A stretch of 64,000 bases of DNA from Lewinellaceae bacterium (GCA_016713985.1 JADJOD010000004.1:348324-412323); one strand, 5' to 3'. Counted from the stretch's first letter, positions 54,128 through 64,000 are shown. The notes: generated from the sequence alone by a model not told the origin. Numbers and translations: made by a program.

Positions 54128-55376
54128 GTTGCCAAAAGCATCGGTGACTTTCCAGGTACGGGTGATCGTAGGTATAGAAGCAGCAGAGCGCCTGGCCCGA
54201 GCACTTGGTGCTCGTTTCCGTAAAGGTGATTACCAGGTTCTGCGACGGTGTACAATTGTCAAAAACATCGTCGTTGGTCAGTACAAATGCCGGAGGAATA
54301 TTGTCGCATTCCGCCGTTGTATTGCCCGGCATCAGGATGTCTGCGTCAAATTGCGGGTTCTGCGTATCCACCACCAGTACTTTGAACGAACAGAGTTGCG
54401 AGTTGCCGTTGATGTCCGTTGCACGATAAGTTACCGTTACAGGGAAAGGCGACACGTTGATCGTAGAGCCGTTTGCAGGTCCGCCGGTTTGCAAAATATT
54501 GAGAATGCCGCAGTTATCTTCTGCAAACGGAATTGGCCAGTTAACTTTTGCGGAGCACTTGTCCACATCGTTGCCGACCATAATGGTGTCGGTCGGGCAG
54601 CCGATAAAGGTAGGTTTCTCCACGTCGTTCACTTTCACGGAGAAGGCGCAGGAGGCCGTATTACCCGAAGCATCCTGCACGACCCAAGTTACCAGTGTGG
54701 TACCAACCGGGAAGTTGGCGCCCTCAAGCGTCCATGGGTTCGGCGCAACAACATAGTTGTGGCTGATGTTCGATTCCGGGCAATTGTCGCTGAACAAAGG
54801 ATTCAGCACCGTCGTCAGGATAACTTTCGAGCACTGACCGGGGTCGTTGACGAAGGTTTGGTTGGCCGGGCAGGTGATCGTGGGAACCTGAAGGTCGTTC
54901 ACCGTCACCACCAATGCACAGGTCGTTATGTTGCCGCTTGCATCCGTTACTTTCCAGATCACCGTCGTTGTTCCTTTGGGGAACACGGCGCCCGCCAGGG
55001 TGTTGTTGCCGTTGTAGTTGTTGCTCAGCACGGCGCCCGGGCAGTTGTCGCCGAATCCGAGCGGGTTAAACTCCGTTCCGACCACCGTGTAGGTGCAAAC
55101 ACCCGGGTTGGTCAGGCGGGTTTGCGTGCCGAGGTTCGTACAGTTGAGTGCCGGCGCTTCCGTATCGTTCACCGTCACGTCGAAGAAACACAAGCTGGAG
55201 TTGCCAGATTGATCAGTGATGGTGTAAGTGACCGTGGAAGTGCCTTTGTTGAACACTTTGCCTGAAGCATTAGCCGTGCCGTTGCCGGTCGTAGCGCCGG
55301 TAATCGTATAGTTTACCGTCGTCGGGCAATTGTCGAACTGATATTGCAAGCCAGGCCATTTACTACGGCTGAACAC
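54045..55376 (-). CDS. Giant HYR-repeat adhesin, internal segment (443 aa)
   Basis: It contains four HYR-type repeats (LNCTNLGTQTRLTNPGVCTY, ITCPANQTFVNDPGQCSKVI, IGCPTDTIMVGNDVDKCSAK, with IWKVTDASGNITTCALVVTV). It is joined to the C-terminal segment by a one-base shift near 54,165, where the sequence CCFYT...ITRTWKVTDAFGNMLIHTQI continues over the break. Confidence 0.82.
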   Translation of the reverse strand: MFSRSKWPGLQYQFDNCPTTVNYTITGATTGNGTANASGKVFNKGTSTVTYTITDQSGNSSLCFFDVTVNDTEAPALNCTNLGTQTRLTNPGVCTYTVVGTEFNPLGFGDNCPGAVLSNNYNGNNTLAGAVFPKGTTTVIWKVTDASGNITTCALVVTVNDLQVPTITCPANQTFVNDPGQCSKVILTTVLNPLFSDNCPESNISHNYVVAPNPWTLEGANFPVGTTLVTWVVQDASGNTASCAFSVKVNDVEKPTFIGCPTDTIMVGNDVDKCSAKVNWPIPFAEDNCGILNILQTGGPANGSTINVSPFPVTVTYRATDINGNSQLCSFKVLVVDTQNPQFDADILMPGNTTAECDNIPPAFVLTNDDVFDNCTPSQNLVITFTETSTKCSGQALCCFYTYDHPYLESHRCFWQHADPHADHQCEGHHQTGGSMQKRNGGA

Positions 55377-58300
55377 AGACCGGCATCCGTCGAAACGGTT
55401 ACCGGATTCGGGCAGGTCAATACCGGCGGGTCAAGGTCGAGCACCTTGACGGCGGTTGTACACTGGCTGACGTTGCCGTTTACATCAATCACCTGCAGGA
55501 TGATGTTTACAGGATCGATGAGCACATCGGCGCAGTTCACCAGCAGCGACTGGCTGAAATTGGCATTGGTGCGGCTGATTCCGATAGAAGCGATGCCACA
55601 GTTGTCCGTAGAACCCAGGTCTACCATCGCCTGTGTCACCTGGAATTGCCCGTCTGCGTCGAGTACCGCATCAATTTGGCCAATACAATACGCGTCAGGG
55701 TTCTGGTTGTCGGTTACGATGTAGGTGACTGAACATGCCGAGGTGTTTCCAGCAGCGTCGGTCGCCAGCCAATTCACGGTAGTGGAACCTACCGGCAGCA
55801 CGGTGCCGCCGAGTGTTTGGTTACCGGTCAGTGAATTAGTGATCGCGATCGGGCCGCAGTTGTCGGTAGCCGTTGCGTTCAGGTTGTTGTTGAACACGCT
55901 GAAGCCGCACAGGTCGGCGGTATTGTTCAACTGTACCGGATTAGCCGGGCAGGTGATTGCCGGGTTTTCGTTGTCGATCAGCGTCAATTCGGCCTCACAG
56001 GTTGTGGCGTTTCCGGCAAAGTCCGTCACCGTGATGATTACTTCGAGTTCGTCGCCGTGTTTTCCGGTGAATTTAGTTCCGGGTGCAGGGCTTTGCGAAA
56101 TGGTGAAGCCGGCCGGACAGTTGTCGGTAGCAATCACCTGGGTCATCAGGTTGGGTACGTTGGCCGAGCAATCACCGATACCGTTGTTGGTGGTGAAAAA
56201 CTGCTGGTCGGGCGCACAGGTCGTGATCACAGGCGCCTCCTGATCTTCCACCGTCACGTTAAAGGAACACAATACTGTGTTTCCAGCATCGTCGGTAGCG
56301 GTAAAGGATACGGTGCTGGTGCCTTGCGGGAAAAGTGCGCCGCTGGGCAGGCTGCCGTTGTTCAGTGTGATCGTATAGTTTGCACAGTTGTCGAAACCAA
56401 GCGGGTTCGCATAGGTTACGGTCGCTTCGCAAACACCCTGATCGTTGCCCACCGTGATATCCACAGGGCAGGTCAAAGTCGGGTTGATCACATCGTCCAC
56501 CGTAATCGTAAACGAGCAGGTAGCCGAATTGCCGGAAGCATCGGTTACGCGCCAGGTTTCGGTATAAGTGCCGCCGTAGTTATAGAAGTTCGGGCCAACA
56601 CCCAGGCCGCCCAGGTTGTCCGTTTCCGGGTTCGGGCAGTTGTCGGTACCCACCGGAGCGGTATATGCCAGGCTAACACCACAAAGTGCGGGTGTTACGG
56701 TGGCGGAACCGGCGGTTACAACACCTTGTGTATTGACGGAGATATTGGCCGGACAAACGATCTGCGGCAATTGTGTATCGTTCACCGTCACGGTGAAGGC
56801 GCACACTGCCGGGCCGTTGCCGGACGGGTCGTTGTAGTGGAATACCACCTGCGTTGTGCCGACGGGGAATGCCGAGCCGCTGGGCAGACCCTCGATCAGG
56901 GTACCCGGCAGGTCATTGCCACCGCAGTTGTCGCCAAACAGTACGGAGTAGTCCACTACTGCGCTGCACTGATTCACGTCATTGCTTTTCACAATGTTTT
57001 GCGGGCAAGCCTGAACGGTTGGTTCGTCGTCATCCACCACGTTTACGAGGAAAGTGCAAACAACGGTGTTGCCACCCTGATCACGTACTTTCCAACGCAC
57101 GACCGTGCTGCCAAGCGGGAATACCGCGCCGTCGAGGGTTTCTTCGCCGGGAGCGCCTGCGTAGTTGTGCACAAGACTTACAATCTCGCAGTTATCCGTT
57201 GCCGTTGCGTCAAGCGCAGGGCCGTAGTGCGTGTAGGAGCAGTTGTCCAGGTTGGTAAATACGGTCTGGATACCACTCGGGCATGCGATAACCGGCGGAG
57301 TTACGTCGTTCACTTCCACATAGGTCGTGCACTGGCTGACGTTGCCGTACTGGTCTTCTACTTCAAGTACCACACGCAACGGATTGTTATTCAAATCGTC
57401 GCAGTCCGCGTAAATGGAAGAAGCCCAGTTGTTGGTATAAATCCGTTTGATCTCTTTGCGCACCAGCGGGCCGCAGTTGTCCCAGGAGCCGATGTCAACC
57501 ATGGCCACCGTGATCTGGAACACCCCGTCGCCGTTCAGGGCAACGTCCATTTGATCCATACACATGGCAAACGGCGCTTCGGTGTCTTCTACCGAGTATA
57601 CCACGGCGCAGGTATTCGTGTTGCCGTTTTCGTCAGTAGCCGTCCAGATAACGGTCGTGTTTCCAAGCGGCAACAAAGCGTTGTGAAGCGACGGCAGGCC
57701 GTTGTAGTTATTGCTCAGTTGAACACTGCAATTGTCGCCGAATGCCGGGTCAAGTGCGGTACCGTTCACCTGGTAGCTGCAGAGGCCGGCGTCGGCGTTG
57801 AAGGCCGTTTCCACCTGAGCGCAATTGATCGACGGTTTTTCGTCGTCGCGCAGGCTGAGTTCCACTTCACAGGTCGTTGAATTGCCTGCGAGGTCCGTGA
57901 CCGTAATGATCACTTCCAGTTCGTCGCCGTGGGCGGCTCCGAAGTTGGTGTTGGCAAGCGGGCTTTGCGTGATTGTCAGGTTACCTGCGCAATTATCCGT
58001 TGCTACCGCATCTGCCACTAAGTTCGGCACTTTGCCGGAGCAGTCGCCGGTACCGTTGGAAGAGGTATTTACAAAACGATCGGCGGGGCAGGTGGTGATT
58101 TTCGGCGACTCGTTGTCCGTCACGGTTACGGTAAAGGAACAGACTGTAGTGTTGCCGTATTCGTCCGTTACCTTAAACGCTACGTTCGTTGTGCCCAGCT
58201 CAAATTCTTCGCCGCTGTTTGGTCCGTCCAATTGTGTAATGGTGAAGCCCGGGCAATTGTCGCCCACATACGGGAAGGCGTAATCTACCGCAGCGTCACA

Positions 58301-60610
58301 TTCACCCGGATCCGCGCTTACCGTCGTGTTGGACGGGCAGGTGATGGTCGGGCTCACGTTGTCTTTTACGAGGATCGTGAAGGAGCAGGAAACTTCATTA
58401 CCCGACGGATCAAGTGCATTGTACGTTTCCGTATACAGTCCGCCGTAGGCGTAGAAGTTCGGGCCGGCGCCAAGGCCGCCTTGCAGGAAGACGTTGGCAC
58501 TGCAGTTATCGGTTGCGGTCGGAATGTTGTAAGCCAGTTCGATACCGCAGGCGCCGGTTGCCCAAACAGAGGCCGTGCCGCTGGTAATCTGGCCGTTCGT
58601 ACCCACCACGATGTTCTGCGGGCAGTAAATTTTCGGGTCTTCATGATCTTCCACCGTCACGGTGAAATTGCACACCGCCGGAATATTATTGGCCGCATCG
58701 ACATATTGATAAACCACGTTGGTCACTCCAACCGGGAAAGCGCTGCCCGGAGCGAGTCCTTCCGTTCTTTCTCCCGGAACACCCCAACCGCCGCAATTAT
58801 CATTGAACGTCGGAGCATCAAACCATACTACTGCGGAACATTCGCCCGGATCGGTATTTTCCACGATATTTTCAGGGCATTCATCCACGGTCGGCGGGTC
58901 GTCGTCAATTACCTTCACGAAGAAGACACATTCAACGGAATTGCCCGCCATATCGGCCGCCGTCCAGTGAACCACTGTCGCGCCAATGGGGAAAACTGCG
59001 TTGCTCAGCGAGTTGGTGCCGGTGAAATCGTTGATCAGGCTCATCACCATACAATTGTCCGTAGCCGTGGCATTTAATGCCGCGCCGTAATTGGTGTACG
59101 AACAATTATTGTTGTTGGTGAATACCGTCTGAATGCCACTCGGGCAGGAGAGATCGGGCAATTGAACGTCGCGTACGGTGATGGTGAATGCACAGGACGT
59201 CGTGTTGCCGTTTTCATCCATAGCCGTGTACACGATTTCGTGCGGCGAATCCATCAAAGAGAAATAGGAACCCGGAGCCGTGCCGCCGGTCTGATTAACC
59301 AGCATATCGGATCCCGTGCAACCGTCGATTGCGATGGGTTCGGCCCACCAAACGTTTGCACCGCAGAGGTCTACATCGTTGTTTATCAGGATATTGCCTG
59401 GGCAATTTACAAAACTCGGGTCGCCGGAATCCACCACCGTCACCGGAATGATGCAGGAAGCGGTATTGCCGTTGACATCGGTTACGGTAACAGTAATTTC
59501 AAGCACGTCTCCGTTCGAATTGGCAAAGTCGAGTCCGGCGGCCGGATCTTGTACGACGGATGCCACGCCACAGTTATCGGCTTCATTGCCGATGAGGCTG
59601 ACGACGTCGGGTACCAACTGGTCGCATTCCGGTACTGTCATCGACGACGGGCAACTGAAGGTCGGCGGCATATTGTCGGTTACGGTAACCGTAGCGACGC
59701 AGGATGCCGTGTTGCCAGACGCATCTGTTACAGTGAGTGTTACGAAGTTATCACCCACGTCGCCACAATCGAAGTGATCGCGATTGATCACACGGGTCGC
59801 GATCTGGCAATTGTCCGTGCTGCCACCATTGACGTCGGAGGCCGTGATATTTACCTGTCCGAACTGATCCAGATAGACCGTAGCGTCTTTGCAGACCGCT
59901 TTCGGTTTTTGTTTATCCTGGACGGTAATCTCAAAGGTGCAGCTGGCTGTCACACCATTTTGATCGGTAGCCATGTAGGTGATGAGGTGCGGGCTGCCCG
60001 CCACGGGGAAGAAAGAACCTGGCGCCGGGCCGGTTTGTGTTACGCTCAGATCGTCGCAGTTGTCTTCGGCGACCGGCGGTGTCCACCATACGACCGCTCC
60101 GCACAAGTCTACGTCGTTGTTTACCGTAACATTGGGCGGGCAATTTTCAAATACCGGAGGGACGTCGTCTTCGATGATCACGTTTGCTGAACAGGTAGAA
60201 ACATTGCCATTCACATCCGTGACAGTAAACGTTACAACTACTGAATTACCACTAACCTGGCCAAAATCGGTGCCGGCAACCGGGTTTTGTGTCGCGCTGG
60301 CGACACCGCAATTATCCGTTGCATTCAGGCCGCCGATCATATCCGGCACTACATCGTCGCAGTCATCTACCGTAGTGTCGGCAGGGCAGGCGGCGATGAA
60401 AGGTGGCGTAACATCCTGCACCGTTACCGTAGCCACGCAGACAGCAGTGTTACCCGATTGATCCGTTACAATCAGCGTAATATTATTATCACCTACGTTG
60501 GCGCAGGTAAAGTTGCTCACCGCAGGAGACAGGTCAAGGTCTTCGGGCGCTGTGCAATTATCGCTGGAGCCACCGTTGATTTGAAGCGTAAACGGTGACG
60601 TCACCGGCAT
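55313..60610 (-). CDS. Giant HYR-repeat adhesin, internal segment (1765 aa)
   Basis: About twenty HYR repeats (PF02494-like, about 80 aa each) with the fingerprint: P..xCPxxxxVxxDxGxCxAxV...DNCxxxxxxQ...G..FxxGxxxVxxxxTDxxGNxxxCxFxVxVxDxxxP. Pairs of repeats are highly similar (for example ITTCPADRFVNTSSNGTGDC and VITTCAPDQQFFTTNNGIGD). The frame breaks at about 55,345 (C-terminal side) and about 60,595 (N-terminal side); in both cases the neighbouring frame continues the repeat pattern. Confidence 0.85.
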   Translation of the reverse strand: MPVTSPFTLQINGGSSDNCTAPEDLDLSPAVSNFTCANVGDNNITLIVTDQSGNTAVCVATVTVQDVTPPFIAACPADTTVDDCDDVVPDMIGGLNATDNCGVASATQNPVAGTDFGQVSGNSVVVTFTVTDVNGNVSTCSANVIIEDDVPPVFENCPPNVTVNNDVDLCGAVVWWTPPVAEDNCDDLSVTQTGPAPGSFFPVAGSPHLITYMATDQNGVTASCTFEITVQDKQKPKAVCKDATVYLDQFGQVNITASDVNGGSTDNCQIATRVINRDHFDCGDVGDNFVTLTVTDASGNTASCVATVTVTDNMPPTFSCPSSMTVPECDQLVPDVVSLIGNEADNCGVASVVQDPAAGLDFANSNGDVLEITVTVTDVNGNTASCIIPVTVVDSGDPSFVNCPGNILINNDVDLCGANVWWAEPIAIDGCTGSDMLVNQTGGTAPGSYFSLMDSPHEIVYTAMDENGNTTSCAFTITVRDVQLPDLSCPSGIQTVFTNNNNCSYTNYGAALNATATDNCMVMSLINDFTGTNSLSNAVFPIGATVVHWTAADMAGNSVECVFFVKVIDDDPPTVDECPENIVENTDPGECSAVVWFDAPTFNDNCGGWGVPGERTEGLAPGSAFPVGVTNVVYQYVDAANNIPAVCNFTVTVEDHEDPKIYCPQNIVVGTNGQITSGTASVWATGACGIELAYNIPTATDNCSANVFLQGGLGAGPNFYAYGGLYTETYNALDPSGNEVSCSFTILVKDNVSPTITCPSNTTVSADPGECDAAVDYAFPYVGDNCPGFTITQLDGPNSGEEFELGTTNVAFKVTDEYGNTTVCSFTVTVTDNESPKITTCPADRFVNTSSNGTGDCSGKVPNLVADAVATDNCAGNLTITQSPLANTNFGAAHGDELEVIITVTDLAGNSTTCEVELSLRDDEKPSINCAQVETAFNADAGLCSYQVNGTALDPAFGDNCSVQLSNNYNGLPSLHNALLPLGNTTVIWTATDENGNTNTCAVVYSVEDTEAPFAMCMDQMDVALNGDGVFQITVAMVDIGSWDNCGPLVRKEIKRIYTNNWASSIYADCDDLNNNPLRVVLEVEDQYGNVSQCTTYVEVNDVTPPVIACPSGIQTVFTNLDNCSYTHYGPALDATATDNCEIVSLVHNYAGAPGEETLDGAVFPLGSTVVRWKVRDQGGNTVVCTFLVNVVDDDEPTVQACPQNIVKSNDVNQCSAVVDYSVLFGDNCGGNDLPGTLIEGLPSGSAFPVGTTQVVFHYNDPSGNGPAVCAFTVTVNDTQLPQIVCPANISVNTQGVVTAGSATVTPALCGVSLAYTAPVGTDNCPNPETDNLGGLGVGPNFYNYGGTYTETWRVTDASGNSATCSFTITVDDVINPTLTCPVDITVGNDQGVCEATVTYANPLGFDNCANYTITLNNGSLPSGALFPQGTSTVSFTATDDAGNTVLCSFNVTVEDQEAPVITTCAPDQQFFTTNNGIGDCSANVPNLMTQVIATDNCPAGFTISQSPAPGTKFTGKHGDELEVIITVTDFAGNATTCEAELTLIDNENPAITCPANPVQLNNTADLCGFSVFNNNLNATATDNCGPIAITNSLTGNQTLGGTVLPVGSTTVNWLATDAAGNTSACSVTYIVTDNQNPDAYCIGQIDAVLDADGQFQVTQAMVDLGSTDNCGIASIGISRTNANFSQSLLVNCADVLIDPVNIILQVIDVNGNVSQCTTAVKVLDLDPPVLTCPNPVTVSTDAGLCSAVVNGLACNISSTIARRR

Positions 60611-60968
60611 TGGGTGTTGCCGAAAGGTCTACCGTAATATCTTTACAAACTGCAGTGGGTGTTTGTTTGTCGCGGACAGTTATATTAAACTGGCAAACGC
60701 TTGTATTGCCGCAAACGTCGTAAGCGGTGTAGACCACCGTGTAAGCGGGACCAACCTGAAGAAATGCTCCTTGTATCGGGCCTGCTGTTTGTTCAACAGT
60801 CACCTGGGTACAATTGTCCGTAGCGCCGGGGATAGGCCATGTAACGGAGGTTCCGCATTTATCGACATCATTGTTCAATGTAAGATCGGCCGGGCATTCG
60901 CTGATTGTTGGTGGAGTCAGGTCTTTTTCACTACAATCAGGGCCGTTCTGGTCTTGATATTGCCGCAA
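60558..60968 (-). CDS. Giant HYR-repeat adhesin, internal segment (136 aa)
   Basis: One and a half HYR repeats (TISECPADLTLNNDVDKCGT, VYTAYDVCGNTSVCQFNITV). Joins the previous segment near 60,595 and the following one near 60,925 (TTTTTC stretch) by one-base shifts. Confidence 0.75.
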   Translation of the reverse strand: MRQYQDQNGPDCSEKDLTPPTISECPADLTLNNDVDKCGTSVTWPIPGATDNCTQVTVEQTAGPIQGAFLQVGPAYTVVYTAYDVCGNTSVCQFNITVRDKQTPTAVCKDITVDLSATPNAGDVTVYASNQRWLQR

Positions 60969-61978
60969 TCATCCGTCGCCGTCCACGTCACCGTGATATC
61001 ATCGCCCGTGCAATAATCAATAATACCGGCGCTGAAATCGTGTGTCACCGTCGGCTCCGAGTCGCAGCCGTCGGAAACAATATAGTTGTCTAACCAGTCG
61101 GTAATAGTTGCCTGATTGTCCTGTTGATTGCCGCTACAACTCAGTGTTATATCTTCAGGTGCAGTCAGCGAAGGAGCCGTTACGTCTTTTTCAATTACAA
61201 TTTTGGCAGTCCGCGATTTACTGTTGCCACAATCGTCTGTTGCCGTCCAGGTAACGATAATATCCTCGCCAGTACAGTAGTCTATGGTAGTAGCGCTGAA
61301 ATCGTGTGTTACCGTCGGCTCCGGAGTCGCAGCCATCCGATGGGTGTAATTATCTAACCAGTCGATAATCGCTGCCGTGTTATTCTGCTGATCCTGTACG
61401 CAGGAAAGCGTCAGGTCGGCAGGAGCAGTCAAACTGGGAGGCGTCGCGTCTTTCAATATCTCGATCCGGGTCGCAGACTTCGTGGTTGAATTGCCGCAGT
61501 CATCTGTTGCCGTCCAGGTAACGACAAGGTCGTTGCCCGTGCAGTAGTTGATCAGTGTGCTATTGAAATCGTGCGTCACCGTAGGCTCCGAATCGCAGCC
61601 ATCCGATACGGTGTAATTATCTAACCAGTCGATGATCGCGGCCGTGTTGTTCTGCTGGTCCTGTACACACGAGATCGTCAGGTCGGCAGGAGCAGTCAGC
61701 AGCGGCGGGTTTTGGTCTTTTACAACCAATACCTTCGCCGTTTTCGTCACGCTGTTGCCGCAGTCGTCTGTTGCAGTCCACGTCACCGTCAGAGTTGACC
61801 GTTGTAGACTGAAATCGTGCGTCACCGTCGGCTCCGACTCGCAGCCGTCTGATACGGTGTAATTGTCCAACCAGTCGATGATCGCGGCCTGGTTGTCCTG
61901 CTGGTCCTGTACACAACCGACGAGCGTCAGGTCGGCAGGAGCAGTCAGGCTAGGAAGCGCGGCGTTCTTTCCTGACAA
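60917..61978 (-). CDS. Giant adhesin, tandem 88-aa repeat segment (353 aa)
   Basis: About four repeats of a roughly 88-aa Ig-like unit: DLTLSCVQDQQNNTAAIIDW, LDNYTVSDGCDSEPTVTHDF, TVTWTATDDCGNS. The copy around 61,320-61,345 shows two compensating indels (reading YTHRMAATPEP for YTVSDGCDSEP), and the copy near 61,800 lacks about 24 bases. These are changes typical of collapsed or error-prone repeats. Confidence 0.75.
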   Translation of the reverse strand: MSGKNAALPSLTAPADLTLVGCVQDQQDNQAAIIDWLDNYTVSDGCESEPTVTHDFSLQRSTLTVTWTATDDCGNSVTKTAKVLVVKDQNPPLLTAPADLTISCVQDQQNNTAAIIDWLDNYTVSDGCDSEPTVTHDFNSTLINYCTGNDLVVTWTATDDCGNSTTKSATRIEILKDATPPSLTAPADLTLSCVQDQQNNTAAIIDWLDNYTHRMAATPEPTVTHDFSATTIDYCTGEDIIVTWTATDDCGNSKSRTAKIVIEKDVTAPSLTAPEDITLSCSGNQQDNQATITDWLDNYIVSDGCDSEPTVTHDFSAGIIDYCTGDDITVTWTATDDCGNIKTRTALIVVKKT

Positions 61979-64000
61979 CCAACATCTTCGCCGTCTTCGT
62001 CACGCTGTTGCCGCAATCGTCCGTCGCCGTCCACGTCACCGTGATGTCGTCGCCCGTGCAGTAGTTGATCGTCGTGGCGCTGAAATCGTGCGTGACCGTC
62101 GGCTCGGTGTCACAACCGTCGATACGGTATAGTTGTCCAACCAATCCAGGATCGCGGCCTGATTGTCCTGCTGGTCCTGTACGCACGAGATCGTCAGGTC
62201 CGCAGGAGGAGCCAAGGTAGCGGCGGGCCTGCGTCCTTTATCGATTCAATCTTGGCCGTCTTCGTCATGCTGTTGCCGCAATCGTCCGTCGCCGTCCACG
62301 TCACCGTGATATCATCGCCCGTGCAGTAGTTGATTGTCGTGAAGTTGAAATTGTGCGTCACCGTCGGTTCGCTGTCGCAACCATCCCGCACAAAGTAGTT
62401 ATCTAACCAGTCCGTAATCGCGGCCTGGTTGTCCTGCTGATCCTGTACGCAGTGCAGCGTCAGGTCGGCAGGAGCCGTCAGCGGCGGGCGCTGATCCTTT
62501 CGTGATTTCGATCTTGGCGGCTTTCGTCATGCTGTTGCCGCAATCGTCCGTCGCCGTCCACGTGACCGTGATGTCGTCGCCCGTGCAATAGTTGATCGTC
62601 GTGGCGCTGAAGTTGTGCGTCACCGTCGGCTCCGAATCGCAGCCATCCGATACGGTGTAATTATCTAACCAGTCGATGATCGCGGCCGTGTTATCCTGCT
62701 GATCCTGTACACACGAAATTGTCAGGTCGGCAGGAGCAGTCAGCAGCGGCGGGTTCTGATCCTGTACGATCAATACCTTGGCGTCTTCGTCACGCTGTTG
62801 CCGCAATCGTCCGTCGCCGTCCACGTTACCGTAATATCGTCGCCCGTGCAATAGTTGACCGTCGTGAAGTTAAAATCGTGCGTCACCGTCGGCTCCGGAG
62901 TCGCAACCGTCTGATACGGTATAATTGTCCAAACCAGGTCGATGATCGCGGCCGTGTTGTCCTGCTGATCCTGCACACGAAATCGCCAGGTCGGCAGGGG
63001 CAGTCAGGATCGGCGGTTCTGATCCTGTACGATCAAAATCTTGGCCGTCTTCGTCACGCTGTTGCCGCAGTCGTCCGTTGCCGTCCACGTTACCGTCAGG
63101 TCGTCGCCCGTGCAGTAGTTGACCGTCGTGAAGTTAAAATCGTGCGTCACCGTCGGTTCCGAGTCACAACCGTCCGATACGGTGTAATCGTCCAACCAGT
63201 CGATGATCGCGGCCTTGTTGTTCTGCTGATCCTGCACGCAGGAAATAGCCAGGAGTCGGCAGGAGCAGTCAGGAGCGGCGGGTTCTGATCCTGTACGATC
63301 AAAATCTTCGCTGCTCTTCGTCACGCAGTTGCCGCAGTCGTCCGTTGCTGTCCACGTCACCGTCAGGTCGTTGCCCGTGCAGTAGTTCACCGTTGTGAAG
63401 TTAAAATCGTGCGTCACCGTCGGCTCCGAATCACATCCGTCTGATACGGTGTAATCGTCCAACCAGTCGATGATCGCGGCCGTGTTATTCTGCTGGTCCT
63501 GTACACACGGAGATCGCCAGGTCGGCAGGGCAGCCAGGAGCGGCGGGTTCTGATCCTGTACGATCAAAATCTTCGCGTCTTCGTCTCGTGTTGCCGCAGT
63601 CGTCTGTTGCAGTCCACGTTACCGTCAGGTCGTTGCCCGTGCAGTAGTTCACCGTTGTGAAGTTAAAATCGTGCGTCACCGTCGGCTCCGAATCACATCC
63701 GTCTGATACGGTGTAATCGTCCAACCAGTCGATGATCGCGGCCGTGTTATTCTGCTGGTCCTGTACACACGAGATCGTCAGGTCGGCCGGAGCAGTCAGC
63801 AGCGGCGGGTTCTGATCCTGTACGATCAATACCTTCGCCGTTTTCGTCACGCTGTTGCCGCAGTCGTCTGTTGCAGTCCACGTTACCGTCAGGTCGTTGC
63901 CCGTGCAGTAGTTCACCGTTGTGAAGTTAAAATCGTGCGTCACCGTCGGCTCCGAGTCACATCCGTCTGATACGGTGTAATCGTCTAACCAGTCGATGAT
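60940..64000. repeat. Tandem DNA repeat, about 262-bp unit, about twelve copies
   Basis: The landmark GTTGCCGCARTCGTCYGT occurs near 60960, 61228, 61492, 61756, 62008, 62272, 62537, 62798, 63061, 63328, 63589 and 63860, a spacing of 252-268 bp. Units toward the right edge differ from each other by a few bases only, those toward 61 kb by more. Confidence 0.88.
61950..64000 (-). CDS. Giant adhesin, tandem 88-aa repeat region broken by indels, runs off the right edge
   Basis: The unit (DQNPPLLTAPADLTISCVQD ... WLDNYTVSDGCDSEPTVTHD ... TVNYCTGNDLTVTWTATDDC ... VTKTAKVLIV) repeats about eight more times in at least seven alternating frames, each change being a small indel near the unit start (for example GGAGTCGG for GTCGG near 63,253, or the missing base near 62,780). 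Copies are nearly identical at the DNA level. The N-terminus and signal peptide are beyond base 64000. Confidence 0.7.

Noticed and set aside
56057..57880. 607-aa plus-strand reading frame
   Set aside because: Antisense shadow of the same adhesin; the repeated Arg/Gly pattern mirrors the codon bias of HYR repeats.

Overview
The window comes from a member of the Bacteroidota, most probably a Saprospiraceae-like marine or wastewater bacterium. This rests on several signs seen in the sequence: proteins ending in type IX secretion (T9SS type A) sorting domains, a giant HYR-repeat/dockerin-like surface protein, a TonB-dependent receptor paired with a DUF4249 lipoprotein, and promoters of the TAnnTTTG type. 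No rRNA, tRNA or CRISPR array was recognised. Most of the window is GC-rich housekeeping and envelope DNA. By eye, three stretches are AT-richer: about 29.1-32.7 kb, 42.3-44.6 kb and 47.9-48.6 kb.

Layout. 1-3.5 kb (minus): N-terminal part of a large secreted Ig/PKD-like adhesin that runs off the left edge. 3.7-6.7 kb: a lipoprotein, a palindromic repeat array, rimM, a methyltransferase and a small membrane protein. 6.8-10 kb (minus): a TonB receptor with its DUF4249 partner. 10.3-13 kb: repeat arrays, a polytopic membrane protein and prmA. 13.2-17.7 kb: a very large exported protein of unknown function. 17.8-26.4 kb: an oxidoreductase region (gluconate-dehydrogenase subunit-3-like protein, GMC flavoprotein, cytochrome c, a second GMC flavoprotein) surrounding the carotenoid genes crtI-crtB and a histidine kinase. 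26.4-28.8 kb: a T9SS cargo protein and a PQQ-type beta-propeller. 29.1-32.7 kb: a membrane-embedded patatin-like lipase and a polytopic protein. 32.7-38.6 kb (minus): an acyl-CoA carboxylase beta subunit, a methyltransferase, a PMT/GT39-like membrane protein with TPRs, a small membrane protein and an ECF sigma factor. 39.2-47.8 kb: an unknown secreted protein, lysA, a histidine phosphatase lipoprotein, a beta-helix/beta-propeller T9SS locus and an M16 protease. 48-48.6 kb: a REP-associated tyrosine transposase (RAYT). 48.9-64 kb (minus): a giant HYR-repeat adhesin whose N-terminus lies beyond the right edge.

The most interesting system is the RAYT gene at 47,977-48,633 and its repeats. It sits between two arrays of a short palindrome (core CACGAACTTTAGTTCGTG) carrying a GTAG tetranucleotide foot, the hallmark of REP elements. 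Related arrays lie between a lipoprotein and rimM (4.46-4.71 kb) and inside the reading frame of a membrane protein (10.96-11.11 kb), where they add about 52 residues without breaking the frame. Two further elements with different cores (10.31-10.41 kb and 27.50-27.61 kb) are also bracketed GTAG...CTAC. Other short tandem families occur: a 7-bp GGTSGAC repeat translated inside a methyltransferase just before its SAM motif, and G-rich TTTCAGGG-like tracts inside two operons.

Many genes are broken by isolated one-base indels, often in homopolymers, with homology continuing in the next frame: the unknown 13.2-17.7 kb gene, the second GMC gene, patatin, the 39.2 kb gene, M16 and the giant adhesin. 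The pattern looks more like residual consensus errors of a long-read or metagenome assembly than true gene decay. I therefore annotate these as single genes and name the break points.
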